Assembly: GCA_016858145.1 (NCBI GenBank)
Contig: JAEHOE010000073.1
Span: 248,001 to 312,000, forward strand
DNA from: Edaphochlamys debaryana
Lineage: Eukaryota > Chlorophyta > Chlorophyceae > Chlamydomonadales
Length of the DNA: 64,000 nucleotides
Direction: 5' to 3'
The notes under the pieces are model-generated. The model saw only the letters and a program-made list of their open reading frames with translations, ran no database searches and was not told the DNA's origin. The translations under genes and the position numbers were made by a program. Each line of letters starts with the position of its first letter. Positions within the stretch are counted from its first letter, which is position 1. Positions 10,871-22,883 of the stretch are shown piece by piece.

Positions 10871-13800
10871 CTAGCCCCAGATGGACCCCGTGGGGCAGTT
10901 GATGACCATGCCGCTGAACAGCACGCAGTGCGCCTGGGGCGTCTGCAGAGTCCACGTGAGCGAGCCTGCGGGGTGGGTGGGATGGGCGCATGTATTGTCA
11001 GCCGGCGGGGCGGCGGGTTCACAGCCCGGACGCTCCGCTCCCGATTCCCGACTCCCTTCCATCCCGGCTCATCCCGGCTCCCCCAGCAGCCACGGGCAGC
11101 TATGGGTGGGGCGTGGGCCTAGGTGGGCCCGGTGCGGACACGACGCACGGCTGGGGCTCCGTCGGGGCTCACCGCTGAAGAGCAGGCACTTGCGCGTGGA
11201 GGCGTTCCAGGTCCATCCGCTGCACTTGATGAAGCCTGGGGAGCGAGCGAGGGGGGAGGCATCGTGGGATCCGTGGGCTTGGCACAGTCGCCTGCGTACG
11301 GCATGCTCTTGTATGTAGGCGCGTAGGGGACAATCAGCACCGACCCCTCCAGCATGCACCCACTGGGTGGAGTGGCCCTCCCCGATCGACGCGGCGGCAC
11401 ACCCCCGGACGCCCAGGTCAACCAACCCGCCCTGCTCCGCACGCAGGCACATCACATGCAAGCCGCGCCAGCACGCAGGCTCGGGCTCACCCTGCTGGGC
11501 CTCGAGGCACAGCTCCTGGCACTCGCTCCAGGTGCTGACGCAGGGAGCGCCGGTGTAGCCCGGGTTGTTGAAGGGCTGCTTGGCGCCGAAGGACCAGCGG
11601 ACGGCCGTGGTGAAGGGAATGGCGGTGCCTGTGACGGTGGAGTCCAGGCGGCGGACCTGGGGGGTGGGGGCGTGGGGCGCGGAAGGAGGGAGGAGGGGGC
11701 AGCAGTGAGCAGGAGTGGGAGGCGGGGTTTGGTGCGCCGGGTAGGGCGGAAGGACGGGAGGGAGGCGGAGGCATGTACCGCAGGCGGGAGGGCCCTGGAG
11801 CTTCCTGTGCGTGCGATAGCTCGGCTTCCCCGCGCCCCTGGCTCTCCTTCAAATCCGAACCAGCAGACAGAGAAGGCCAGCCCCGCACTCAGCAAATGCA
11901 CGGCACTCACGATGCCAGATGTGTGCAGGTCGCTGCCGACGCACTTGAACAGCGTCGACTCAGCCAGCTGGCGCCGCGCCTGCCGGGGGCCTTGCCCATC
12001 AGCGCCTGGCCCCTCCTCTTGGACCCCCGCCTCCAGCCCCGCCTCTCCCTCGCCCTGCCCCTCGCCCTCGGGCTGCGGCTCCTCCACAGCACCGCCGCCA
12101 GCGTCGCCGCCAGCGTCGCCGCCAGCGTCGCTGCCGCCGTTGCCGCCGTGGGTAGCGCTGGCGGCGCCGCGGAGCAGCGGCCGAGCCTCGGCGGCGGTGC
12201 GGCGGTGGCCAGGGAGGACGATGGGCGAAATGATGAAGGTCCGCCGCCGCACGTTGGTGCACGAGGCGTTGGGGGCGGCCCCGGTGCGGAAGCTCCAGGC
12301 GATGCAGCTGGCTGCGGGGGTGGAAGCGGCGGGGGCGGTAGTTGGGGCGGCGGTCAAGGCGGTGAGCATGCGTTGCTACCGGTAATAAGGATGCATGCGG
12401 GCACATCCATCTTCAACCAAAACACCAAGCAGCCATTGAGCCCCGCATCAGTAGCTCCTTCCCTGCACACCCTAATCCGCAGCCGCGTTCGCTCACTGTC
12501 GTTGATGCAGAGCGCCGCGCACTGCTCCCTCGTGGCGACGGGCCCGGGCAGCGTGTAGTTGTACGAGGGTGGCAGCAGCGAGGACGAGGCGTTGGCGAAG
12601 CACAGCGTGTGCGGCATCATGTCGGTGGAGCGCCAGCAGGAGCCGTTGGGCTCCTTGAGGACGGACCAGGCGGGGGGGGCGGGCGGGGGGCTGCTGGGGC
12701 ACCTGAGGAGGGAGCGCACAGGGGGTGGGATGGGGGGTGGCGGGCATGCGCGTGATGGGCTGGATCAGCGGCACACATTACATGGGCTGTGTGACGAGGC
12801 CTAGCACTGGACCACTACTACAGGGCGGGGCGGGCTTAACAAGGCTAGATATCTATCGAGATCGACCTTACTTGGGCAGCTGGTAGTGTCCTGCCACGGC
12901 CTTGAGTACGTCTGTGATGAAGTCCACGGGGGCCATGGTGGAGTTGTCCGTGTAGTTGCGGCGCTGGGGGATGGGGGGTGAGGGGGGGTGAGGGGGTTGG
13001 CGGGAGGCGGTTGTGGGAGGGGAGCACGGGCAGAGTAACGGGCGGTGGTCGATCTTGCTTGGACTGCCGAGTCGGAGCTCGGAGGATGGTGACGGCGTGG
13101 GTGCATGCCGCCGCGGAACGGACGCTCGAAGTGTACCTCTATCTGCCGGTCCGGGAGCGCCCTCGTGCCGAATCTCGCTTGCGGGCTTGCCCCTTCCCAC
13201 CCCCCCAAACGGCGCCCCCGGCTGAGGCGCTCCCTCGCTCACGTGGTGGTTGGTGATGACGGACAAACCCATGTGCTCCGCCGGCAGGTTCCACTGCTCC
13301 GCGTACCAGCCTGCGCGATCGAGAGCGCGGCGAGCGAATAATGGTTGGGGCGGGGGGATGAAGGGCGGGGCCCAGGAGGTCTATACCGTATCCATTCCCT
13401 CTTCACCCCCCTTTCCACGGCATACCCTCGGCTCCCCCCCCCCCCCGTAACCCTGCTCACCCCACAGCGCTCCGTTGGACAGCACTGCCCAGTCCCACAA
13501 GCCGATTAGCTCACACCAAGCCCCCCGAACACCATGCCCTCTTCGGCCCTCCTGCCTCGCCCTCCCCTGTCTCACCCCACAGCGCTCCGTTGTGAGTGGT
13601 GGCGTTGGTAGTGTCCACCCTGGGCCAGTAGGGCTTGACGCCCGCCCAGCCCATGGCATAGGTGTTAAAGGGCGGGTTGGGCGCCAGGTGCAGCATGGCA
13701 AAGTCGGAGGCGGTGATGCAGGGGGACGCCCAGGTAGGGTTTGGTGCACCAGGCCGGCAGAAGGCCGGGAGTGCGGCCCTGCGAGCAGACACAGGACGGA

Positions 13801-16800
13801 CGGACCAGAGCTCAGCCGGCTTCATATGCGGCCTACCGGTATTCCGCAGTGTCAAAGCGAGCCCCAAAGATCCTGCACGTCATGTGGATTGTGCAGCTCG
13901 CGGCACGGTGCCCTTACTGCCCTAGCCCAACAGCTCTCTTTTGCCCTGCCTGCACGTGCCAGGCGGACCAGCGGGCGTGGTCTGCGGCTGACATGTGGAT
14001 GTCGCCAGCGGGGGCCATGTACCTTTGGGGGGGAGAGGGAGTAGGGAGGAGGGAAAGGGAGGGGGGAAGGGGGGAGTCAGGCCCGCGAGGGGCGGCCTCT
14101 GCTGGCCTGGCCTCGGCCTCGAGATCCTGATCCAGACCGGTGTTGGGTAAGAGAACGGACCTCGGGGTGCGTCCGCCCGCACAGCCCAGGGTCAAGCACC
14201 AGAAAGGGCGAGGGTTTGTGTGGGGAAGCTGGGTGGAGACTGCGGGTCCTGACTTCAGAATGCACCCCACCCGCCAGCCCACGCTCACAGCGTTGTGGGG
14301 CCCCATTGGATGTCGTAGTTGTCTGGCTTGCTGGGCGAGCTCTTCCACACGCCCACGTGGCCGTACGGCACATCTGAGCCGTCCGTACCGATCTGTTACA
14401 CGAACGGATCGGGTGAGGGGCCGAGGAGGAGGGCACCACGAAGAGGCCTGGCGTTCGCCTCCACCCCACTTCAATTGCAGCCCGGTCTCGATCGACAGAT
14501 CTCGATCTTACCCTTCCACTGTGGGCGCTCCAGAGGCCAACCTTGTTGAAGATCCAGCTGGTGACTCGCTCCTCCCAGGGCCTGCCCGATACGTAGTCGA
14601 TGATGTGGCCCTGGACGTAGGGTGCGTGGAGGAAAGGAAGCTGGTTTCAGGGGTGGGGATGGGACGGATGGGACTGCTCACGAACATGGGGCGACAATGG
14701 GGCCGGTACCAGGTATGCAGTACCAACGCTCATCACCCATTCCTCCCTCAGACATGCATCCTCCTGAGGCCACTCACCGCCAGAATGTAGCCGGCATTGG
14801 AGTAACTGCACAAGCATGTACGGCACAGGGGGGGGTCAGCAAATCCCGCTGTACTTGATCTTGTCTTGCTAGACAGCGAGGCTGCTCCGTGCAAATCTTA
14901 TTACTGCCCCACAAAGTGCCCCACATACACGCGAACCCCCTTCCCGAGAGCGGTACCGTACGCACCTGCCGCCGACCCCTGGAACTGTGATGTTGGGCAT
15001 CTGCAGCAGGCCCTTGGCGAACTCCATGCGCGATCGGACCATGTCTGAGTCGTTACTGATGTGCGCCGGCAAGAAATTTGGTGGGAAGCCTGGGGGTAGG
15101 AAGGCGGGCGGGGTAACCATAGTGGGGTTCAGCAAACGGCCGAGGCAGCCCCCGGAGGCGCAAGGGTGCGCACCGCCGGGCTATCTGCTTGGTCCAGCTG
15201 CTCGCTTCGAAACTGTATATACGGTACCCGCCTGTCATGACTCATGCCGGCCCCCGCACCTGCCATGTGGCGCATGAGGTCCTTCACAGTGCGTGGCACT
15301 CCTGCGGGCGGGCGGCAGGGGGGGTTATTACCGTATGGACAACGGGGCGAATCGCATTTCGTAGGCCGATGCAAAATGCCTGTGAAGCGTGGGCGGGGGG
15401 TTGGACAGGTGTGCATACATGACGGAGCATGCATGCATGGGTGCTTCCGGCTAAACGGGTGGGCGGGTGCGGTGAGGCGGCCACATGGCACGTGTTCCAT
15501 GTCCCGTCTTCCCTAGCTCCCCACCTCCCCCACGCATGCTCCATCCCGCGTGCGCAGCTCACCGGTAGGCGCTCTGCATGGTGTAGCCGGTGAAGAGGTC
15601 GTTGAGGGTGGTGGTCCAGCGCAGGGTGCGGTTCTTGCAGGGCGACACGCCGGCGGCGCAGAAGGTCCTGTTGGCGGAGATCTGGTGGCGGGGGGCGGGA
15701 GAGAGTGGGAGATAGAGGGGAGGAGCGGGAGGGGGAGGGCAGGTACCGGTGGGCAAGGGGAAGTGGAACGGGACGGTTTTGGGAGCGGAAGTCCCCGGCC
15801 CGCTTACTACTACCCGCCCGTAGGCCCTTCCCCCCTTTCCCCCCCCCCCTCCCCAAATACACACACCGGTGCACAATGCGAGCAGCCCTTCACACCATGC
15901 GAGCCCCCCCAAAACACACACACCTCCCCCCCCCTACCATCATGGCCATGGCCGTAGAGGTGAAGGCCTTGGTGCAAGAGCCGATGCGACCCGGGCCGGT
16001 GTCCTGACAGGGGGTAACAAACGTATTAAGCGACAGGGTAAAGGGGTCAGGGCACTCAGGGCCGTCAGGGCCGTCAGGGCCGTCAGGGCTGACCAAGCGC
16101 CCAGCGGCGGCCAGTAGTGCGGGAATGCCTTTCTGCCCCCCAAGGCAGTGCGGGCAGTAGCGTAGTAGTGCCTTTCGGGACCCCACCCCCCGCGGCCCCA
16201 CCTGGAGCAACGACTGCGTCTTCCAGTTGCGAACGCCGTCACTGCCGAACGCTTTGACGTAGATCGGATCCACGGTGGGGTAGTACTTGCTGACGTACGG
16301 ATCGAACCGGGCGACCGCGGCCAGCACGCCCACGGGCGTCGAGTAGTACATGGAGGTCATGTTGGCGTACGTGTGGTTGCCCTGCGTGCGTTTTGGGAAA
16401 GGGAGGGTGGAACGCAAGGTAGGGCTCAGGAGATGGCCGATCGGGGTTCATGAGCGGGGGTTTGACGAGAACAACGTGGCCAGAAGCCGCATCGTATAGG
16501 TGAAGCAGCCTCGCACGAGACGGGCAGGTCGACACCCTGAGCTGAGCAGGGGGCCGCTAGGGCGCAGGCGGGGGCTCGCGGGGGTCGGGACTCGGGACCG
16601 GGGCGCGGGGGGCAGGGTCGTGTTGAGGCGGCGTGCCGACGGACCGTCGACAGCGGAGTACGTGCGCGTTTCTCCCAAAGTCATCGCGCGTTGATGATTG
16701 GTCAAGGGCGATGCATGGCGATGCCAGCGGGCATGCACCTGTGCATCTAAACGCACGGATGCGCTCTACCTCCACCCTGCCCCTCTTACCTTGACCATCT

Positions 16801-16957
16801 TCAGCAGTAATGTTAGGTCTTTGACCTGCGCCTGTATATTGAAGACATCGGCCTCTTGATTTGGGCAGACCTGCCAATTCGTGGTCTGGGCCGCGGTGCC
16901 GGCGACAAGCGCCACACACACGGCCAGAGCCACAAGTAATGACGTCGAGAGTCGCAT
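10871..16957 (-). CDS. Secreted beta-lactamase-fold serine hydrolase with PAN/apple-like tail
   Basis: Exons, 5' to 3' on the minus strand: 16957-16790, 16381-16202, 16003-15938, 15681-15563, 15301-15260, 15089-14966, 14805-14778, 14610-14512, 14392-14289, 14022-13918, 13778-13576, 13310-13243, 12963-12872, 12702-12497, 12311-11911, 11656-11491 and 11235-11173, with a possible last exon at 10953-10871. Residues 1-24 are a signal peptide (MRLSTSLLVALAVCVALVAG). Class C beta-lactamase/PBP-like motifs are present: IGSCTKAFTST (nucleophile Ser125, Lys128), the VKDLMRHMAG segment, Y-S-N in SYSNAGYILA and THNGALWG near the end of the domain. After it come Cys-rich blocks (TREQCAALCIND, CIAWSFRTG, ECQELCLEAQ, KCSGWTWNASTRKC) resembling PAN/apple domains, with N-x-S/T glycosylation sites. 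The 15563/15301 junction is off by one phase and the last exon does not join in phase, so those two points are unresolved. The substrate is unknown; an extracellular or wall peptidase/esterase is likely. Confidence 0.83.
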
Positions 16958-18731
16958 CTTGTCGCTCGGGGCTGCTAGAGCGCGCCGCGTACGCGGTCAG
17001 ACGTGCACAGGTCAGACGCATCGCGGCAGGTACGTAGGCGCCGGCTTTCGTTGTATACTGAGGTAGGACTGTGGCGTGCTTATGTATGCGTATTATGCCT
17101 GTGTCGCTGGCCCTGCCAAGTCCTCGCCGGCAGCCAACCGCTGATGCGATTCGAGAGGGTCGCGAGCCCGGCTCCCGCCGGCGGCAGACACGAATCTGCC
17201 TAGCGTGCGACCAGCGAGACGCGACAGCAAGACCAGCAGTAGCAGGCTTGGTCCTGGATGCACAGCTACCGGCACAGGGAATGCAGCTGCTCTGCCGTGG
17301 GTACCGCGATGTATGCATCGATATTGGACGGCCACTGGAAGCTCGGTGCCCGATGGAGCCCAAGACCCGGTGTCAAGGGGTGTCCCTGACCCATGCATGC
17401 TGAAGACAAGGTGATGGGTTAAAGCTTACGGTCGTCGCCCCGCAGCCAGGCCGAACGCCATTACCCCGCACTCCCGCCACCCTTCCCCCGCCACCATGCC
17501 CCGCCACCCGCGTGACCCGCCACCCCCTGCGTGTCGAACTGTGCAGTGGACTGATGTGAGCACATACAATCAGTTCTACCCCTGATTGCCCTGGCCACCC
17601 ACCCCTCGTGGCCCCCCCTGGCCCCCGCCCACCTCCGCCCACCTCCCTTCGGGCTCTCCGCCGTGTCGGAGACGCTTTGTGTAGAACCACCCTAATCTGG
17701 TTGACCGGTTATGTCAATTGAGCCGCAAGCAACGTGCACCCAGCAGGCGCGCGGCCGGCAGTGGCGCGGCGGCTCCCAACACCGTACTGGCTGCTGCTCC
17801 CGCTCCTCACCCCATCACCATCCACCCACCCAGACCTGCAGCAGCGCGTCTCTCGCCAGCCCCATGCCACCACCCACCGAAGTACCCCCCCCCCTACCTC
17901 CTCCCCCTCTCTAACCAACCAACCCGCACGTCCCCCCCTCCAGGAAGGCCCCCAGCAGATAGGGTGCAGAAGAAGGCTGCATTCACCCGCACCCTGCCCA
18001 CACTGAAGGCTGCATGCAGTCCCGGCATATCAAGCAGTTGGGAGGCGGGACACGTGCGTCAGGTGACTATCTTACAAGAATCTATCTCCGGCATACATGC
18101 GCCCGGCAGCAGCTAGCCGGAGGAAGAAAGCGCAGCCCTCCTCTGGCTGGGTTCCACGAAGTCAGTGCGGGGGGTAACGCCGCGCGGGTCATAAGCTTAA
18201 GCAATGTCCATCCAGTCTATCCGTACCCAGCCAAGCGCGCACACGTACGGCTAATCACGCAACCATACTACAGAACCTCATCAGCTCACAGGATCCGCAG
18301 GCCATTCAATGTGCAAACGCGGGAGCTACAATCACAGGGAGCACTGACAACATGCCGTGTAGACCAATTTCGCAGGGACCCCCCCCCACATGAAATAATG
18401 CAATGCTCTGCGCCGTGCACACGCCAGCTGATCACGTACATCACCCCAAAAACAATCCGGCCAGCAAACTTGGCAAAACCCAGATCACGACGATGATGTG
18501 CACATTCCAAAATCGTATGGTGCTATGGGCGAGGATGCCGTGATCACAAGGGGCCGCCCCCCGTACACATCTATCACGGAAGGGCGTCACCGCACGCCAG
18601 TCCTCAACCCAGCCAGCGGGCGGCGCTTGCATACCATCGCTGCTCTTTTGTATCCAACCATCCAACTTCCTCAACCAACCCCCAGGGCGCAGGCTCATCA
18701 TCCTTGCCCCACCAAGCGTCACAGCAAGGGC
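16958..18731. other. Intergenic region, no gene recognised
   Basis: This is the upstream region of the beta-lactamase-like gene (-) and the 3' region of the next minus-strand gene. Open frames here are short and C-rich (17450-17960) and show neither coding-like composition nor matching splice sites. Confidence 0.6.
18072..18076 (-). terminator. Candidate TGTAA polyadenylation signal (minus strand)
   Basis: TTACA on the plus strand reads TGTAA on the minus strand, about 0.65 kb past the stop of the gene ending at 18732. The assignment is by motif only. Confidence 0.4.
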
Positions 18732-21135
18732 TCACTGCCGCCCGGCAGCCGCCGCCGCCGCCTGTGCGCTGAGCGCCCCCTGGCGCTGCAGGTGCGCTGC
18801 GTCGCTGAGGGCGGTGCGGAGGGCCGCCACCCCGCAGGCCTGCAGCCGGGGCCGCGTCATGGTGCCGCCCTGGATGGTGACGGCGGGGAGCACGTGCCGG
18901 CCGTTGCACCGAGGGGGGGACAATGGAGGAGGGAAGCGGGTTAGAAACGAACGAACGAAGCACGAGTATCGTACGGCAGGGGGGTAGGCCAAGGTTCAAG
19001 GGTGCCAGGTACCGTACTCCCGTCGGCCCTCCCCGTTCCCCCATGCCCCCCCACCCCCGCCCTCCACGCGCCCCCACCCCCTCCCCCCTCACCATGGCCT
19101 GCTTGACCAGGTCGATGTGGTCCCACGCCTCCTTGCGCCGCTCGAACTCGGCCCGGTTGCACAGGCGCAGGAAGCCGCGGTGCAGGCGGGCGGCGAGGCG
19201 GCGCAGCCTGCCCCTCCAGGAGCGGTCGGAGGCGGCGAAGGCGGGGTAGGAGGCCTCGGTGGCGATCACCAGCACGAAGTCCAGGCCCAGGGGCTCCAGG
19301 GCGCGGCGGAGGGACAGCAGCAGCGGCGCCAGGGCGGCGGCCAGGGCGAGGCCGATGAGCAGGGTCACGGTGGCGCGGCCGCGGGAGGTGGAGGCCGCAA
19401 CGAAGGGCGCGTGGTCCTGCGGCGAGCGCACCTCGGGCCACTGCTGCCCGCCCACGAAGACACCCGTGGCGGCGGCGGGCTGCAGGGCCTGGAGGGGGGC
19501 AGGGGGAGAGGGGGGAGAGGAGGGGGGTTGAGGGGTACTGTTGGGTCCGTGATGGCATGCAGGCAGAGCAAGGGCCCATGTTGGATGGCACTCTACGAGG
19601 CGTATGAGGGTATGCATGCAAAGCAAGGGCCCATGTCGGATGGCACTGACACACTACTGACATGACAAGCCCTCGCAAGCAACAGTTCAGTCTGCTCACC
19701 GCAGCGGCGGCGGCGATGCGGTCTCGCAGGGCCTCCAGGCCCAGGCGGTGCTTGAAGGCCGCGTCGCGGAGGGTCTGGGGCAGGCTCCAGAGGCGGGTGC
19801 ACTCCACGACGTCGCGGCCCATGGCCCCGCCCGTCACGATGAAGCGGGGCGGGCCCTCGGGGCGGGAGGAGGCGTGGGCGGGGGCCGCCAGGGGCAGCTG
19901 CAGAGGGGAGGGGAGAGGGGGCACAGCAGGGGTCAAGTCGGGCGCTAGAGGGGTGGGTGAGCTGAGGAAGTGATCACTGCCCGTTGCAAGAGCAGTTCAG
20001 CAGTTATGCGACGGCGTGGCTACGAGAACCAAGCCGCAAGTCCTTGCCAGGGGTGGTCCTTGCGCGCTTGGGAACAGGGCTTACGGCAAGTGGATGAAAG
20101 GCGCTTCCCACCTGGTGCAGGCTGAAGCAGTGGAGCGGCTCCACCACCTTGGTCAGTAGAGCCACGTAGGGGGCCCAGGCGGACGATGCGCAGTCGATGA
20201 ACACCGTGACCCGGCCCTGCTCGGTGTTGCGGTCGCGGATGGCGGCCAGCTGGGCATCGGTCGTGACCACCGCCTGGTCGGCCGCCGCGGGGCTTGCACT
20301 CTCGGATGCCGTCACTATCTCCTCCTGGGCTGTCGTCGTAGCGGGGACGGAGGCCGGAGCGCTCGCGACCTGCGGGATGTGGAGCAGATGAAGGGCCGGC
20401 CGGGATGCGCAGCGTCAGTGCCTCGCGCAGCAGCCAGGTCCTATGCACTTAAAGCTCATATGCCTACACGCCAAGTGGCACTTGAAGGTCAGGGGCATGC
20501 CCAGACCGCATGACGACGCATGTCTAAGCCTTCTCTAAGCGCAGTAGCGGGGCCCCCGCATGTCGAGTAACCGCGCCCCACGCACCTCCACGGATTGCGT
20601 CGCCGCCGTTACGGATACTTCAAGCGCCGAGTCCTGGCGAGACTCGCGGCGCGGCGGGGCCTGACTCGCGAGGTCCGGGGCCGCGGCCCAGCCGCGCATG
20701 TTGAGGTGCGCCCGTGCAGCCGCTACGTCCAGGACAATGACGGCCCCCGGATTCTTTTGAATCGCGTGTCTGATGGTGTTGATGGTGGCGGCACCGGCGT
20801 TGGTGATGACGACGCTGGTCAAGACGACCGGCATCGCAACATTGACCAGCTGGGCGGCAAGCTCGCTGGGTGCCTGCGCGGGTCGCGGATGCCGGGGTCA
20901 GCACCAGGTCTGCCAAGAAAGATGAGACTGATGCGAAGCTCACCACCTCGCAGCCGGGAAAGAAAGGCGTGGCCCACTCCGCCGGCTCTGACACCACGGC
21001 TTCGTGATGAACCACCTTGATGCGTGGCGCTGCCACACGTTGGAGCACAACGCGGGCGTGGGATACCCGCGCGCAGCGAGCGTCTCTGCCGTGACCTGTT
21101 GTGTGCGCCTGTGCGCATTGCCTGAGGCTTGCCAT
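18732..21135 (-). CDS. Unrecognised membrane protein, six exons with all introns in phase 0
   Basis: I do not recognise the family. Exons on the minus strand are 21135-20944, 20873-20586, 20369-20112, 19897-19700, 19488-19093 and 18869-18732. All five introns fall between codons and the model closes at 489 residues with TGA. Visible parts are an N-terminal alpha/beta-like stretch (RIKVVHHEAVV, VVITNAGAATINTIRHAI, GAVIVLDVAAA), an Ala/Thr/Ser-rich linker, a second alpha/beta stretch (GRVTVFIDCAS, PRFIVTGGAMGRDVVE), one hydrophobic segment of about 20 residues (ATVTLLIGLALAAALAPLLL) that could span a membrane, a basic WRGRLRRLAARLHR helix and an Ala/Gln-rich C-terminus. The VVITNAG and FIVTGG strings recall Rossmann-type strands, but no diagnostic motif is complete. 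The ATG at 21135 is the first in frame with exon 2; an upstream 5' exon is not excluded. Confidence 0.7.
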
Positions 21136-22883
21136 GCTGCTAGCTGCTTTGGAAGGAGCTTGTGTTTGACTGCGCGTGTATAGGCTGAGGGAAGTCCGGG
21201 AATAGGCTCAGGGCTGCGGAGCCGGGGCTTAAATGGCGAGGCCCCCGGCCCCCAGTTCGCACAGCCAAATCCTGCCCGCAACCGCGCCAGTAGCTCAAGT
21301 AACCTCCCGAGCCTGCCGCAGCTTAGAGCCTTGTGGAACGCACCTCCTCAGCCGGGGAAACCTGCTTGAAGGGCCTCGCCCAAATCAGGCCCGTGGGACC
21401 TTCGCCCAACACCGCAGTGCGCTACGGCGCGCTTGTTCCGCTTGCTAGCTGAACGCTGCGGCCGCTTGTGCGTGCTTGCTGCGGCCTAAGCAGGCTCACT
21501 CCGAGGCGGGAAGGCGGCTGCAGGAGGAGCGGGGCGTCGAGGGAGCCCCGGCTCCGCGCTGGCCTGCTGGGCTCGCCGCGCCCCCCTCTCCCTGTAGCGG
21601 CCCGGTAGCGCCCTACGCTGCTCCATCGCTCGAGAAGGCGCCTGCAACGCTTGGGCCACCCCAGGGCGCAGGGCCGCACCGGGCGCAGGGCGCAGGGCCG
21701 CAGGGCCGACTGGCCCCGTTCCCCCACCCCTCTCGGCGTGTGCCTAGGTGGTCCATCTGCGGAAGTCTCCTTTCCCCCGCACCCCTCGGCGGGTGTCAGC
21801 AGGCCTGCACACATAACGAACCTCCTTGAGCCTGCTCCAAGCCAGGCGGCCTGAACTCTTCCCTCGGTGTTTACAACGAAGGAGCCCGGGACCGGGACCC
21901 ACCAGGACCAGGTCACCACAATCACCAGCACACATGCCCTCCTAACGTCCTCCCAACTGTTCCAAGAAGGCGCAGCCTCCTCCTGGCAGCAGCCTGTGGT
22001 ACCTGTGGTCTCGTGCCTCCGCCTGACCCACTTCGCCCCTGCTTCACAGCGGGTCGAGCGGCATCCCCGGGGAAGCACACCCTGTGCTCACCTTCGCACA
22101 TCTGCCTACCTCAACCCTGGACTCCGCTCTTTATGCCTCGATAAACGGAGCCCGGGGAGAAGAACATGCACGACCTAACCTGAAAGCCGCAGACGCCAAT
22201 CCACATTCTGACAATGACGCCCGCGAGCCCGGGGGCCGGCGGTCCTTGCGGAGCAGCCCCACCTCAAAGGCCGGCCAGCACCCCGCCACGCAAGACCTAT
22301 CGCCCGCCTGCCCGACCCACAAAATGTTCACCACGTAGCAGACCAGGACAGGGAAAAGGGCTGAGCCCCAAAGCCCGATGCTGGGCAGCACTGGAGCTGC
22401 GCAATCAAAAGCACTGAGCCCCACAGCGCACGGACAAACAGCAGCACCGGTACGTACTGCAAGACGCCAACCAGCGGGTCCGTCCCGATGCAGTCTCGCG
22501 GCACCGCCTTCACACTGAACATGCTTGCTTCTCTTTCTAGGTCCTCCACGCACTGTCGCTACATACCCCTCACCCCGGGGTCGCCACAGAACCCAGCTCA
22601 CCCCCTGGCCCCCACGGTCTTCCACCTACATCCAGGCCACTCCGCGGTTCCATACGATTGCATCCGCAGCAGATGTTTGATGCAGCGTGACCTGCCCCAC
22701 CTGGGCTGCCCTCTTGTCTACCGTACATGACCCCCGAGGCCCCGGCCACCGCCAGGCCCACGCACGCAGCCCTGGGGCGGTGTGCTGCGCCGCGCAGCCC
22801 CGGCTGCAGTACACAGCCCCGGCCGCGCCCTCTGAGTGCCTCGAAAGCCCGAGCCCCGCCTCGCTGTCCCCGTGCAGGCTGGC
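21136..22883. other. Intergenic region, no gene recognised
   Basis: This region lies between two minus-strand genes: the promoter of the 18732-21135 gene and the 3' region of the 22884-26052 gene. It is C/G-rich and holds only short open frames without supporting splice structure. Confidence 0.6.

Noticed and set aside
12354..12719. Read-through of the PAN-like exon to a stop at 12354
   Set aside because: A donor at 12497 and acceptor before 12311 join in phase and give the continuous cysteine module CINDTSCIAWSFRTG, which is better supported.
17440..17960. Proline-rich open frames between genes
   Set aside because: They are C-rich simple-sequence frames open on several frames at once, without a start, splice pattern or family signal.
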